A stretch of DNA of 64,000 bases. Source: Candidatus Methanoperedens sp. Lineage in GTDB: Archaea; Halobacteriota; Methanosarcinia; Methanosarcinales; Methanoperedenaceae. The notes beneath the pieces were generated by a model. The model searched no databases and had not been told where the DNA came from. It saw only the letters and a list, made by a program, of their open reading frames with translations. Made by a program: the position numbers and the translations under genes. This document shows positions 25,395-33,784 of this stretch, in pieces; the stretch's first letter is position 1, and every line of letters starts with the position of its first letter. The stretch spans positions 48,284 to 112,283 of the forward strand of contig VEPN01000004.1 of NCBI GenBank assembly GCA_012026835.1, written 5' to 3'.

Positions 25395-26552
25395 GTGAGC
25401 CATACTGATGTAATATTAGTAAGATACGACGAGATAGCCCTGAAAAGCAAGAATGTCAGGTCAAGATACGAACAGATACTTGTAAAGAACATAAAATCAA
25501 TGCTAAATGCAGATGGTTGTTCATACTTCCGGATCAGCAAGGAAATGGGTCGTATATTTATACACTCTGACGATGAAAACGTTGTAAAAAGCGCAGCAAA
25601 GGTCTTTGGGGTGGTTTCCGTGAGCCCTGCGTATACATGCGAGCCTACACTGGAATCGGCCGCAGGGTTATGCGCAGACCTGGGAAGCAGTATTATCAGG
25701 GAAGGCCAGTCCTTTGCAATAAGGGCGCGCAGGGCCGGGAACCATAGTTTCACCTCCCGCGATATTGGCATTGCCTGCGGAGATGCTGTTTTTAAAAATA
25801 TCAGCACCAGGGTAGATCTTGATGAGCCTGATGTTGAAATTTTCGTGGAGATCAGGCAGGAAAAGGCTTATGTCTTCACGGAATCCGTAAAAGGTGTTGG
25901 CGGCCTGCCCATGGGAACCCAGGGCAAGATGGTAGCGCTGATCTCAGGAGGCATAGATTCGCCTGTTGCAGCCTGGTTAATAATGAAACGCGGATGCGAG
26001 ATAGTCCCTCTGTACCTTAATAATGAGCCTTTTTCTGATGAGACTACCCGCCAGAGGGCGATGGCATGTATCGATGTCCTCCAGAAATGGTCGCCGCAGA
26101 AGAAATTTACAGTATATGAAGCACCGCATGGTGAAAATCTCCTTGCTTTCCTTGAGAATTGCGATAACAGGCTGAACTGCGTATTATGCAGGCGGATGAT
26201 GTATAGGATAGCAGAACAGATATTAAAGCTTGAAGGCGCTCACGGCATCATAACGGGTTCTTCTCTCGGACAGGTTGCATCACAGACATCGCAGAACATG
26301 CTTGCAGAGATGTATGGCATGGAATACCCGATTTACCATCCCCTCATAGGTCTTGATAAGCTTGAGATAACCGATATCGCAAGAAAGATAGGCACGCTTG
26401 GGCCTTCGACAAAGCCCACTACCTGCTGCATGGCAGTCCCGGAATATCCCTCAACTGCAGCAAAGCCGCAGGAAGTGCTGGATGCAGAGAAGCTTATAGA
26501 TGTTCCTTCTCTTGTGGATACAATGGTTAAAAACATTAAAAAGTTCTCTTAA
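25395..26552 (+). CDS. thiI: tRNA 4-thiouridine sulfurtransferase ThiI (no rhodanese domain)
   Basis: 385 residues from a GTG at 25395 with GGAG upstream. Adds sulfur to U8 of tRNA and may supply thiazole sulfur. N-terminal ferredoxin-like/THUMP region (about 1-165), then the PP-loop ATPase ISGGIDSPVAAW at about 183-194. Cysteines occur in NCVLCRRMMYR and TTCCMAVPEYPSTAA. The C-terminal rhodanese domain of bacterial ThiI is absent, as in methanogens, which use an alternative sulfur donor. Overlaps the convergent thioredoxin gene by 17 bases. Confidence 0.93.
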   Translation: MSHTDVILVRYDEIALKSKNVRSRYEQILVKNIKSMLNADGCSYFRISKEMGRIFIHSDDENVVKSAAKVFGVVSVSPAYTCEPTLESAAGLCADLGSSIIREGQSFAIRARRAGNHSFTSRDIGIACGDAVFKNISTRVDLDEPDVEIFVEIRQEKAYVFTESVKGVGGLPMGTQGKMVALISGGIDSPVAAWLIMKRGCEIVPLYLNNEPFSDETTRQRAMACIDVLQKWSPQKKFTVYEAPHGENLLAFLENCDNRLNCVLCRRMMYRIAEQILKLEGAHGIITGSSLGQVASQTSQNMLAEMYGMEYPIYHPLIGLDKLEITDIARKIGTLGPSTKPTTCCMAVPEYPSTAAKPQEVLDAEKLIDVPSLVDTMVKNIKKFS

Positions 26553-27024
26553 TAAATCCCGCGATTTTAGGTATAAATATTAAAAATAATAAATACAGTG
26601 CTTCAAATCCGGGCGTCTCTTTTGGCGATTTCCCGCGCCATTGCTTTATCTCTTCCACCATCTCCTCAGGACCAAGGTAACCAATATGCCTTCCAATTTC
26701 TTTCCCTTGCGGATCAAGAAATACGACCGTGGGATAATAGGCTACACCGTATTTTGTCTCAATATCGATCCTTTTCTGTGTATCAACCTTGATAGCGATG
26801 AAATCTGACATCTCGGAAATCACCCGTGGATCGGGGTAAGTCCCCTGTTCCATAGCTACGCACGGGCCGCACCAGTCGGCATAAAAGTCAATAATAGCAG
26901 GCTTTTTAGTTGCGCTTGATGCCAGTATGCCTTCCTCGTATTCGTGCCATCTCGTGGCTCCGGCGCTTCCAGGGATAGCTGCAATCAAAATAATAATGAT
27001 TAATAGAAGCCCTTTGAGCATCAT
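26536..27024 (-). CDS. Secreted or membrane-bound thioredoxin-fold protein
   Basis: 162 residues from ATG 27024. The N-terminal LLLIIIILIAAIPGSAGA is a signal peptide, and FYADWCGPCVAMEQ holds the CxxC redox centre; YYPTVVFLDPQGKEIGRHIGYLG completes the thioredoxin fold, with a C-terminal hydrophobic segment (ALYLLFLIFIPKIAGFI). Probably reduces or isomerises disulfides, or cytochrome c heme sites, outside the membrane. An in-frame extension to 27123 overlaps the opposite gene's promoter and is unlikely. Confidence 0.85.
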   Translation of the reverse strand: MMLKGLLLIIIILIAAIPGSAGATRWHEYEEGILASSATKKPAIIDFYADWCGPCVAMEQGTYPDPRVISEMSDFIAIKVDTQKRIDIETKYGVAYYPTVVFLDPQGKEIGRHIGYLGPEEMVEEIKQWRGKSPKETPGFEALYLLFLIFIPKIAGFIKRTF

Positions 27025-27121
27025 AGCAGGATTGATTTTGGGATATAAAGAGTATTCGAAAATAGTAGGCACATTAATGAAAACATTAATTATAAATATT
27101 CCCCCATACCTGCTTGTTCCC

Positions 27122-27592
27122 ATGAGCGACTACTGGGATGTTCCTGAACAGGAATATGAAATCTCGCTCCTCCAGTTCGCAAAGGAGGAGTTGTCAAAGA
27201 TCGGCTACTCTGTCCTCAGTGAAAAAGTGGAAGTATGCAGCGGCGCAGGGGCTATGACTTTAACTGCGATACTGGAAAAGAAAGACCTGCGATTTGGTCT
27301 ATATATACACGACGGGCCAAAACAACGAAAAAGCAGGGGTCCTCCGATAATCTGGATGCTCGGGCTCTTGCCCGGAATGAACTCAGCAGATGACTTAAGA
27401 AATTTCATATTGACCTACCCGCATGATTTTGGCACGCTTCTTGCGCCTGAAAATACGATGTTAAAAGACAGGAAAGAAGCAAAGCTAAAAAAAATCTACA
27501 CGTTCCTGTACAATACAAAGATAAAAGACCTTTATGATACAGATCTTTCAAGCGCAGCCGATGTATTAAGAGAAAGGCTCAGGAAGAATTAG
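27122..27592 (+). CDS. Conserved-looking hypothetical protein
   Basis: 156 residues from ATG 27122. A TTATAAATAT box at 27090-27099 lies about 28 bases upstream, so the message is probably leaderless and the longer in-frame extension to 26927 is excluded. Soluble, charged, with an alpha/beta look (EYEISLLQFAKEELSKIGYSVLSEKVEV, RFGLYIHDGPKQRKSRGPP). I do not recognise a family. Followed by a perfect 15-bp hairpin. Confidence 0.6.
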   Translation: MSDYWDVPEQEYEISLLQFAKEELSKIGYSVLSEKVEVCSGAGAMTLTAILEKKDLRFGLYIHDGPKQRKSRGPPIIWMLGLLPGMNSADDLRNFILTYPHDFGTLLAPENTMLKDRKEAKLKKIYTFLYNTKIKDLYDTDLSSAADVLRERLRKN

Positions 27593-27605
27593 TAGTTAAG
27601 AGCCT

Positions 27606-27641
27606 GGTATGAAAAATCATCTACCAATGATTTTTCATACC
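27606..27641. terminator. Perfect 15-bp hairpin downstream of the hypothetical gene
   Basis: GGTATGAAAAATCAT at 27606-27620 pairs with ATGATTTTTCATACC at 27627-27641 over a 6-base loop. It sits 14 bases past the stop at 27592. There is no T tract after it, but TTTTT lies in the stem; it likely ends or stabilises the transcript. Confidence 0.5.
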
Positions 27642-27793
27642 CATCTATGAATGAAGTTCGTGGCCAACTATCCGAAAAATAATGAATGGTATATTGTAAA
27701 GTTCAGATTAACTAAAATATTTAATATGTCTGTCCAGATTATCTAATAGAATAGTTTTATATTATAGTATGTATGTAAAACTAATATGGTACT

Positions 27794-28126
27794 ATGAGCG
27801 ATTTAGAAGATAAGATAATAAGAGAATTTTGGCGTGGTTATGAGCATGAAACAGAAAAATGTACATTTTTAATAAATTCAATAATAGCGTTATTTGTGTT
27901 GATTTTTACTATGTATCCTTTTTTCAAAGATGTTTTCTTGGGTGTTGCCAATGTGTACATATTAACTCTTGCTTTGATTATGGCTTTTTTGTCTTCATCT
28001 CTTATTTTGGCTGTAGTATATATTATACTTAAATATAGATTGGAACATATTATGAAGGATTCCAAACTTATATTTGAGCGAGTAGATAATATTCTAAAAG
28101 AATTCAAAGATGAAAAACATACGTGA
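27794..28126 (+). CDS. Small two-helix membrane protein
   Basis: 110 residues. Two transmembrane helices (about 22-45 and 52-77) between an acidic N-terminus (SDLEDKIIREFWRGYEHETEK) and a charged C-terminal helix (RLEHIMKDSKLIFERVDNILKEFK). AT-rich compared with neighbours. No family recognised; a dimeric membrane anchor or phage/plasmid-type accessory protein is possible. Tail-to-tail with thiL, 11 bases apart. Confidence 0.5.
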   Translation: MSDLEDKIIREFWRGYEHETEKCTFLINSIIALFVLIFTMYPFFKDVFLGVANVYILTLALIMAFLSSSLILAVVYIILKYRLEHIMKDSKLIFERVDNILKEFKDEKHT

Positions 28127-28137
28127 AAGTGCGATTG

Positions 28138-29118
28138 TTATATTTTTCGGATAGGCACTAAGTCCTTGAAATGCTCATATCCGCGAGCCTTGAGCGTCTC
28201 AACCCCGCCTGCCCTCTCAATAATAATACCTTTTTCGATGACTTCACCTATGACCGTGAACTGGCAGGCTTTTTTCGCCTCCCTGATTTTATCAGGACTG
28301 ACGGTGAACAATAATTCAAAATCACCGCCTGAATAAACAGCCGCTTCCAGTAATTCCTCGTTTTTCAACCCTTTAATCTTGGGAAGTACCGGCAATCTGC
28401 TTTCATATATTTTAAAGCCTATATCGCCTGCTTTACTCATATCGTGGAGCGAAAGAGCCAGCCCATCGCTTATATCCATCATGGACGAAACAGACCTGGA
28501 ACAGGTGAGGGCAATCCCTTCATTTATCCGTGGTGCTGGTTCAAACAGGGCTTTTAATACCTCGTTACCGACAGGTAAACCCCTGTCCAGGGCAAGAAGT
28601 GCCGTGCCCGCCATCCCCGGATGTCCTGTCACACATACCAGATCACCTTGCTTTGCCCCCCTCCTGTGTACCAGCAGTTCTTTTCTCACAAGTCCCAGCG
28701 CAGTTCCGGTAATTGTGAGCTCATCGTGTGAATCAGTATCCCCTCCGATAATCCCGGTGCTGTATCTGGAAGCGCAATCATCCATACCTTTTACGAGCTC
28801 ATCGATAAATGCAAGTTCTGTATCAGGCGGTATTCCCATAGCCATCAGTACACCAATTGGTCTTGCTCCCTTGGAAGCAATGTCGCTCAGGTTTACTGCA
28901 ACAGACATCCAGCCTATCTGCCATCCTGACATCCGGGATGGGAAGTCAGTTTTCCTGTGAAGCATATCCGTTGTTATGAGCAGGTAATCCTCCCCCCCGA
29001 TATCAAGCACTGCGCAGTCATCCTCACCCGCTCCGACAAGGACATTGCCGCCTGTTTTTGTAAGTGATTTGGTGATATGCGAAATCAATTCGCGTTCGCC
29101 CAGTTCGCTGACTTTCAT
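28138..29118 (-). CDS. thiL: Thiamine-monophosphate kinase
   Basis: 326 residues, AIRS/PurM-like fold. Phosphorylates thiamine phosphate to thiamine diphosphate with ATP. Recognised by VGAGEDDCAVLD, LLITTDMLHRKTDFP, GWMSVAVNLSDIASKGARP, IIGGDTDSHDELTITGTALG and MDISDGLALSLHDM. A minus-strand TTATATAGA box about 28 bases upstream of ATG 29118 suggests a leaderless message. Confidence 0.95.
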   Translation of the reverse strand: MKVSELGERELISHITKSLTKTGGNVLVGAGEDDCAVLDIGGEDYLLITTDMLHRKTDFPSRMSGWQIGWMSVAVNLSDIASKGARPIGVLMAMGIPPDTELAFIDELVKGMDDCASRYSTGIIGGDTDSHDELTITGTALGLVRKELLVHRRGAKQGDLVCVTGHPGMAGTALLALDRGLPVGNEVLKALFEPAPRINEGIALTCSRSVSSMMDISDGLALSLHDMSKAGDIGFKIYESRLPVLPKIKGLKNEELLEAAVYSGGDFELLFTVSPDKIREAKKACQFTVIGEVIEKGIIIERAGGVETLKARGYEHFKDLVPIRKI

Positions 29119-29182
29119 TCATCCGATTATTCGCATTGTATTCTATATAACTTTATATGATAGTTGTGACTTTCATGGACAT

Positions 29183-30304
29183 TCATTCCAATCCTCCACT
29201 TGTCAGTGAACGGAGACTATAGACTCCCGCCAATCCCAAAAGTTCAATATTCCTGGACGCATTATAATCTGCATTCATCTGGGCAGAGCATTCAAGACAC
29301 AAGAACTTATCTCCTTTGCGATTTCTTCTATCGATGTTGCCGCAAACCGAACATCTCTGTGACGTTTTCCAGGGACTCTTGTATTCAATGCATATCCCGT
29401 TCTGTTCACAGAACTGTTCCAGCCATTCGCCTGCCTTGGCATACTGCCAGAACGATAGAAGCCTGTTAACTTTACGTGAAAACTTTCCACACTTATTGGC
29501 TTTTACATTCTTGAGATTCTCAAGAGCAATAAGTTTGATATTTTCGGTGTTCAGTGTTTTAAGGTTCCTGTTCATCTCAGTCTCGATGAAATGATGATAG
29601 CTCTTTCTACGTTTTCCGCCTTTCTCGATCTGCTGTTTCAGTTCAGTGCCAATCATCTGACCGTCTGAACATGCAAGCATACACCTGTATCCCCGATCCA
29701 TTCCCAGAACTTTTCCTGACTGTCTCAGTTTAGGTTTTTCCTTTTCAAATATAAGGTCAATGAATATTCCTTTTTCATCATAACCCAGCCTTATTGAGTT
29801 CGATAATAACCATTCCTTGCCTTTTCCTTTTTCTGCTTTCCTGAACTTGTTAGCATGCTTCGTCCAGTTGAACGGAATAACCATTTTCGGTACTCCTGAA
29901 CCTGTTTTGATGCACATATCGAAATGACCGTTAAATTCCTGGATTTCAACAAACCTGCTGTCAAGATTAGCAGTATGCGATTTCAGTCTGGGCATTCTCT
30001 GCTTTCTTTTGCTTTTCTCCCTCTGTGATGCTACTATCTCTTTAGCCTGTTTCCCGATGCACTGCGATAATCTTGCTGTTGTATCAAATCTCTCCCCGAT
30101 GACATCGGTAACTTCTTTCGGTAACAGGTCAGAGGACATATCCTTCTCAGACCATAATCGAGCGATTGTATAATTAGCTGCCTGCTGATACTGGTTAAGA
30201 AAATCTTTCAGGATGGAGGCTTTGCTGTTATTGAGATCGTTCAGGTAGATTCTGGATGCACGTCTCATCCATCCTTTATGAACTCGCTTGTGTTTCTTTA
30301 TCAT
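29183..30304 (-). CDS. tnpB: TnpB RNA-guided nuclease of an IS607-type element
   Basis: 373 residues. N-terminal helix-turn-helix, then a split RuvC nuclease: Asp203 (VLGMDRGYR), Glu262 (LIALENLKNVK), Asp346 (NADYNASRNI). The zinc ribbon CSVCGN..CLECS (Cys318, 321, 336, 339) is complete. TnpB is an omega-RNA-guided DNA nuclease whose guide comes from the element's end beyond the tnpB 3' end, here about 29120-29185. No TnpA transposase is intact, but the 5' end overlaps the last codons of an IS607-type serine recombinase (30276-30383), so this is a decayed IS607 rather than an IS1341 solo element. All catalytic residues are kept, so nuclease activity may persist. Confidence 0.92.
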   Translation of the reverse strand: MIKKHKRVHKGWMRRASRIYLNDLNNSKASILKDFLNQYQQAANYTIARLWSEKDMSSDLLPKEVTDVIGERFDTTARLSQCIGKQAKEIVASQREKSKRKQRMPRLKSHTANLDSRFVEIQEFNGHFDMCIKTGSGVPKMVIPFNWTKHANKFRKAEKGKGKEWLLSNSIRLGYDEKGIFIDLIFEKEKPKLRQSGKVLGMDRGYRCMLACSDGQMIGTELKQQIEKGGKRRKSYHHFIETEMNRNLKTLNTENIKLIALENLKNVKANKCGKFSRKVNRLLSFWQYAKAGEWLEQFCEQNGICIEYKSPWKTSQRCSVCGNIDRRNRKGDKFLCLECSAQMNADYNASRNIELLGLAGVYSLRSLTSGGLE

Positions 30305-30383
30305 CTCTCAATTCCTTGATTATTTTTTCAGTCTTCCTTTTGCTTCTTCTTAAACCATACAGACGAGCGCAGAAACTCGTTAT
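30276..30383 (-). pseudogene. C-terminal remnant of IS607-type serine recombinase (tnpA)
   Basis: A frame of 35 codons without a start reads ITSFCARLYGLRRSKRK.. and ends TQASS, overlapping the tnpB start by 29 bases in another frame. SF.ARLYG.R..K.....I is the usual C-terminus of IS607 TnpA, and a tnpA-tnpB overlap is typical of the family. A stop codon directly precedes it, so the rest of tnpA is gone. Confidence 0.7.
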
Positions 30384-30428
30384 TTATGATACTATGTATT
30401 ATATGTGATAAGGAATCAGTAAACAGTG

Positions 30429-31136
30429 ATGAACGCAGTCCCGGGCGACCAGGAAATGCCCTTGGTCGAGCATATCAAAGAATTACGCTCAAGAATGATC
30501 ATTACTGCTGTTCCAATTATAATATTAACATTAATTGCATTTCTCTTCTCAGATAGATTGCTGCAATATATCTGGGAACAGACAGTCCCGGTTCCCATGA
30601 CCATATATTCCCCGATGGATCCGATACTCATCAGGTTTTCCCTGTCTTTAATGTGCGCTCTCTTTTTTGGGATACCGATTATTATTTACGAAGCTTTCAT
30701 GTTTGTAAGCAAAGGTTTGTATCCCAATGAAAAAAAATTTGTTATCACGGTCGTGCCATTGTCTTTTATTCTGTTCATAGCCGGGGCAGCGTTTGCTTTC
30801 TTTGTAGTTGTACCTTTCGTATTCAAAGCCACGATACTCTCTTCTATAAATATTGCGACTCCGCAGATTTCAGCTATAAAAACAATTTACACACTAATAA
30901 CGCTTATCCTGAGTTTTGGAATCATTTTCCAGTTTCCTCTCCTTGTTGTATTCTCTATAAAAATGGGTCTTATAAAATTGGAGTACCTGAAGGGAAAAAG
31001 GAAGGTGGTTTACGGTATCCTCCTCGCATTTTCATTGCTGGTATCCCCTGACCCTTCGGCCCTGTCACAATTAATAATTGCGGCGACGCTTGCAGTTTTA
31101 TTTGAAATCAGCCTTTTACTGGCCAGGGTTTTTTAA
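30429..31136 (+). CDS. tatC: Sec-independent protein translocase TatC
   Basis: 235 residues from ATG 30429 (a GTG lies directly upstream). Six transmembrane helices and the conserved N-terminal MPLVEHIKELRSRMI and central FVSKGLYPNEKKF motifs identify TatC, the twin-arginine receptor that exports folded proteins. No tatA is adjacent. The last residues are short (LLARVF). Confidence 0.93.
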   Translation: MNAVPGDQEMPLVEHIKELRSRMIITAVPIIILTLIAFLFSDRLLQYIWEQTVPVPMTIYSPMDPILIRFSLSLMCALFFGIPIIIYEAFMFVSKGLYPNEKKFVITVVPLSFILFIAGAAFAFFVVVPFVFKATILSSINIATPQISAIKTIYTLITLILSFGIIFQFPLLVVFSIKMGLIKLEYLKGKRKVVYGILLAFSLLVSPDPSALSQLIIAATLAVLFEISLLLARVF

Positions 31137-31177
31137 ATCGTAAGGTTTATATACTATGTTCGCAAATATACGAATTA

Positions 31178-31232
31178 ATAGTGGGCAAGTAATAACTTTT
31201 TTACACCACCATAATCCCCACCTGCCCACTAT
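31178..31232 (-). ncRNA. Candidate structured RNA (G-rich-loop hairpin), or tatC 3' element
   Basis: A perfect 10-bp stem (31178-31187 with 31223-31232) encloses 35 bases. On the minus strand the element reads GATAGTGGGC..GGTGGGGATTATGGTGGTG, similar in layout to the hairpin at 24461-24511 (GATAAGCGGG..GGGGAGTGGGTGGT). A TATA-like CGATATATG at 31256-31264 is about 25 bases upstream on that strand. On the plus strand it could act after tatC. Confidence 0.35.
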
Positions 31233-31667
31233 CCTCCTGCTATTTCTGAAGGGGTCATATATCGGTTTCCAGATGAAATGATGGTTTGCTATCCGAAGAA
31301 ATCCCGACGAATGAAAATAGAGAAAAAATATATCAGAATTGATAGACATAGCAGAATTGAAAACCAGGAAGTATAGAAGAACTTGCATGGATTAAAATTG
31401 CATTATTATGATGATTATGATGATTAATATTTTCCAACAGAAATAAAGGGGTTAGCCGACCCGCATACTGTTTGAGTTGCGGGTTGATATCGGGATTGCA
31501 TACCAAACCCAAAAATTTGGCTTATCAGCAGCAATAAATTATTCCAGATCGTACAAACCTACATCTATGTAATATAGATGTTTTGTGAGATTTTCATATA
31601 TTATATAGCGATAAAGTTTATACAGTATAGTCTCATTCATAATACTAATTCAAGTCGGAGGTAATAA
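31233..31667. other. Long upstream region of the cooS-like operon
   Basis: No gene seen. Contains an ACCCGCA/TGCGGGT hairpin near 31460-31485, a short CCAAA/TTTGG hairpin near 31503-31522, and an AT-rich promoter zone with AGTTTATACAG (about 31615-31625), about 45-50 bases before the small ORF at 31668. Confidence 0.5.
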
Positions 31668-31775
31668 ATGTTTGGAATATTAAATAAAATCACATCCGGG
31701 AAAGGTAAAACGAATAAGTATAATACAAATCAATTCCAATGTATTTTTGGAGCTGCGGGGTTTGCTGCCAGTTAG
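31668..31775 (+). CDS. 35-residue ORF translationally coupled to the CooS-like gene
   Basis: ATG 31668 follows a strong CGGAGG site; the frame (MFGILNKITSGKGKTN...CIFGAAGFAAS) ends in TAG at 31775, inside the GGAGG of the next gene, whose ATG is 10 bases further. A TATA box lies about 45-50 bases upstream. The arrangement suggests a leader peptide or a small partner protein. No family recognised; the C-terminus has one Cys and a Gly/Ala-rich end. Confidence 0.55.
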   Translation: MFGILNKITSGKGKTNKYNTNQFQCIFGAAGFAAS

Positions 31776-31784
31776 GAGGATATT

Positions 31785-33662
31785 ATGGAAACCGTTAGTG
31801 CACATCAATCAGTTAAAGAACAGTACAATATATTAAAAAAAGATAAGATTACGAACATGTTTGACAGGTTCGATGCCCAGGGAAAACGATGCTCGTTTTG
31901 CGAGCAGGGCATAAGCTGCCAGCTTTGCAGCAACGGCCCGTGCAGGATAAAGCCTGGGGCAGAACGCGGAGCATGCGGCATAGATGCGGATGCCATGGCT
32001 ATGAGAAACATGCTTTTCCTGAACACAATGGGAACCTCAACTTACACCTTCCATGCCAATGAGGTAGCCAGGACCCTGAAAGCAACTGCCCTTGGGAAAA
32101 CGCCATTCCAGATCAGGGACGAATCAAAGCTCAGAAGCCTTGCAGGAAAGTTCGGGATAAAAACCGACAAAAGCACGAATGATATTGCGGTCGAAGTGGC
32201 CGATGCTATATCAGCGGGAATAAATTCAGACTCGGATAAGGAACTATCCAATGTCCTGATATTTGCCCCGAAACCGCGGATAGAGTTGTGGCGAAAACTC
32301 GGTATCCTGCCAGGAGGCCCTCTCCATGAGATAATGGATTCGGTTTCAAGCTCCCAGACCAACGTGGATGGAGACTATGTTTCTCTTGCAAAGAAGGCCC
32401 TGCGCCTTGGTATATCCTGCATATATGGCGCACAGGTTCCGCTTGAACTTGGACAGGATATTCTCTTTGGCACGCCTGCGCCCCACAGGATGGACGTTGA
32501 TATAGGAGTAATAGACCCCTCGTATGTGAATGTGGCTGTGAACGGCCATGAGCCTTTCATCGGGGCGGCCCTCATCAAGGCCGCGCATGAGGCAAAAAAC
32601 CAGGAAAATGCCAGGAAAGCCGGGGCCAGGGGGCTCCATATCATCGGTTCTATCGAAACCGGACAGGAACTTATCCAGAGATTCCAGGTCGATGATGTAT
32701 TTGTGGGCATGATTGGAAACTGGCTATCAATCGAGCCGGCGCTTGCCACAGGCGGCATCGATGTTCTTGCAATGGATATGAACTGTTCGCCTCCCGCAAT
32801 GGGCGAATACCAGGATAAATACAATACCACCCTTGTCTCTGTTTCAAAACTCGTTAATGTACCGGGTATGAAAGACCAGTTGATCTATAAACCAGAAGAT
32901 GCTGCTGCTCAGGCGCAGAAACTTATAGATATGGCCATCGGGAACTTCAGGAAACGAAAAGGAAAAGCTGCAAACCCGTCAAACAGGAAGCAGAACGCAG
33001 TGATCGGTTTCTCTGCCGAAGCATGCCTTGGCGCACTGGGCGGAACTCTTGACCCGCTGCTTGATGTCATCAAGAAAGGAACGCTAAAAGGCGTTGTGGC
33101 TCTTGTAAGCTGTACAACGCTGCGCGATAGCGGCCAGGACATCAACACATTGAAGATGGCCCGTGAACTTATCAAGCGGGATATACTGGTAATCAGCGCA
33201 GGATGCGGGAATGCCGCACTTCAGGTAGGCGGGCTCACAACACTTGAGGCAAAGCAGGAGGCAGGTCCGGGTCTTAAGGCAGTATGCGAGCTTCTCAAGA
33301 TCCCGCCTGTCCTTTCCTTTGGCACATGCACAGACACCGGAAGGATTGCTCTTCTTGTCACGGCTGTTGCTGATGCGCTTGGAGTCGACCCCTCTGCCCT
33401 TCCTGTTGCGGTGACAGCCCCTGAGTATATGGAACAAAAGGCAACCATAGACGCTATCTTTGCCCTGGCCTTCGGCCTGTATACACATGTGGCACCCATG
33501 CCGCCTGTCGGAGGGGCTCCGCGCCTTGTTAAACTGCTCACGCAGGATCTTGAAGGGATCACCGGAGGCAAGATAGCTGTCCAGACAGACATGGTTGAGG
33601 CAGCGGATGGGATTGAAGCCCATATTATGAAGAAGAGGTCTGCGCTGGGACTGCCGGCATAA
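31785..33662 (+). CDS. CODH-fold (CooS-like) protein with hybrid-cluster-type ligand set
   Basis: 625 residues, full length for the Ni-CODH catalytic subunit. Cys36 and Cys39 (CSFC) fit a CxxC D-cluster, and Cys45, 48, 53, 64 the B-cluster. For the active-site C-cluster, His255 (NGHEP), Cys334 (DMNCSPP), Cys443 (VSCTT), Cys474 (AGCGN) and Cys515 (FGTCTD) are kept. The segment GICCTGNE of canonical CooS reads GSIETGQE, so both adjacent cysteines are lost and Glu291 occupies the place of the C-cluster Cys295. Hybrid-cluster proteins use Glu at the corresponding site. It therefore may not oxidise CO; a hydroxylamine-reductase-like role is possible, as reported for CooS-V of Carboxydothermus. No cooC, cooF or acetyl-CoA synthase genes are adjacent. 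Confidence 0.85.
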   Translation: METVSAHQSVKEQYNILKKDKITNMFDRFDAQGKRCSFCEQGISCQLCSNGPCRIKPGAERGACGIDADAMAMRNMLFLNTMGTSTYTFHANEVARTLKATALGKTPFQIRDESKLRSLAGKFGIKTDKSTNDIAVEVADAISAGINSDSDKELSNVLIFAPKPRIELWRKLGILPGGPLHEIMDSVSSSQTNVDGDYVSLAKKALRLGISCIYGAQVPLELGQDILFGTPAPHRMDVDIGVIDPSYVNVAVNGHEPFIGAALIKAAHEAKNQENARKAGARGLHIIGSIETGQELIQRFQVDDVFVGMIGNWLSIEPALATGGIDVLAMDMNCSPPAMGEYQDKYNTTLVSVSKLVNVPGMKDQLIYKPEDAAAQAQKLIDMAIGNFRKRKGKAANPSNRKQNAVIGFSAEACLGALGGTLDPLLDVIKKGTLKGVVALVSCTTLRDSGQDINTLKMARELIKRDILVISAGCGNAALQVGGLTTLEAKQEAGPGLKAVCELLKIPPVLSFGTCTDTGRIALLVTAVADALGVDPSALPVAVTAPEYMEQKATIDAIFALAFGLYTHVAPMPPVGGAPRLVKLLTQDLEGITGGKIAVQTDMVEAADGIEAHIMKKRSALGLPA

Positions 33663-33673
33663 TTGTATATTAA

Positions 33674-33784
33674 TGCCCGGCTACTATAGGAAAAAGAGCT
33701 AAATTTAGACACTGCAAAGTCTGCCATGAACCGTTCATAGATAACAATGAAAAAGAGCAACAAATAGCATTAGCAGCGAACTAA
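33674..33784 (+). pseudogene. Start-less relic frame with CxxC motif
   Basis: 36 sense codons between two stops without a start codon read KRAKFRHCKVCHEPFID..QQIALAAN at the C-terminus, which looks like the zinc-ribbon end of a larger protein. No upstream part is found between it and the CooS-like stop, so it is probably a remnant. Confidence 0.25.

Noticed and set aside
29183..30304. IS605/IS1341-type solo tnpB
   Set aside because: The overlapping upstream remnant looks like an IS607 serine recombinase, not an IS200/IS605 Y1 transposase.
31785..33662. Simple annotation as CO-oxidising CODH
   Set aside because: The adjacent C-cluster cysteine pair is missing, with Glu in the ligand position, so the usual activity should not be assumed.
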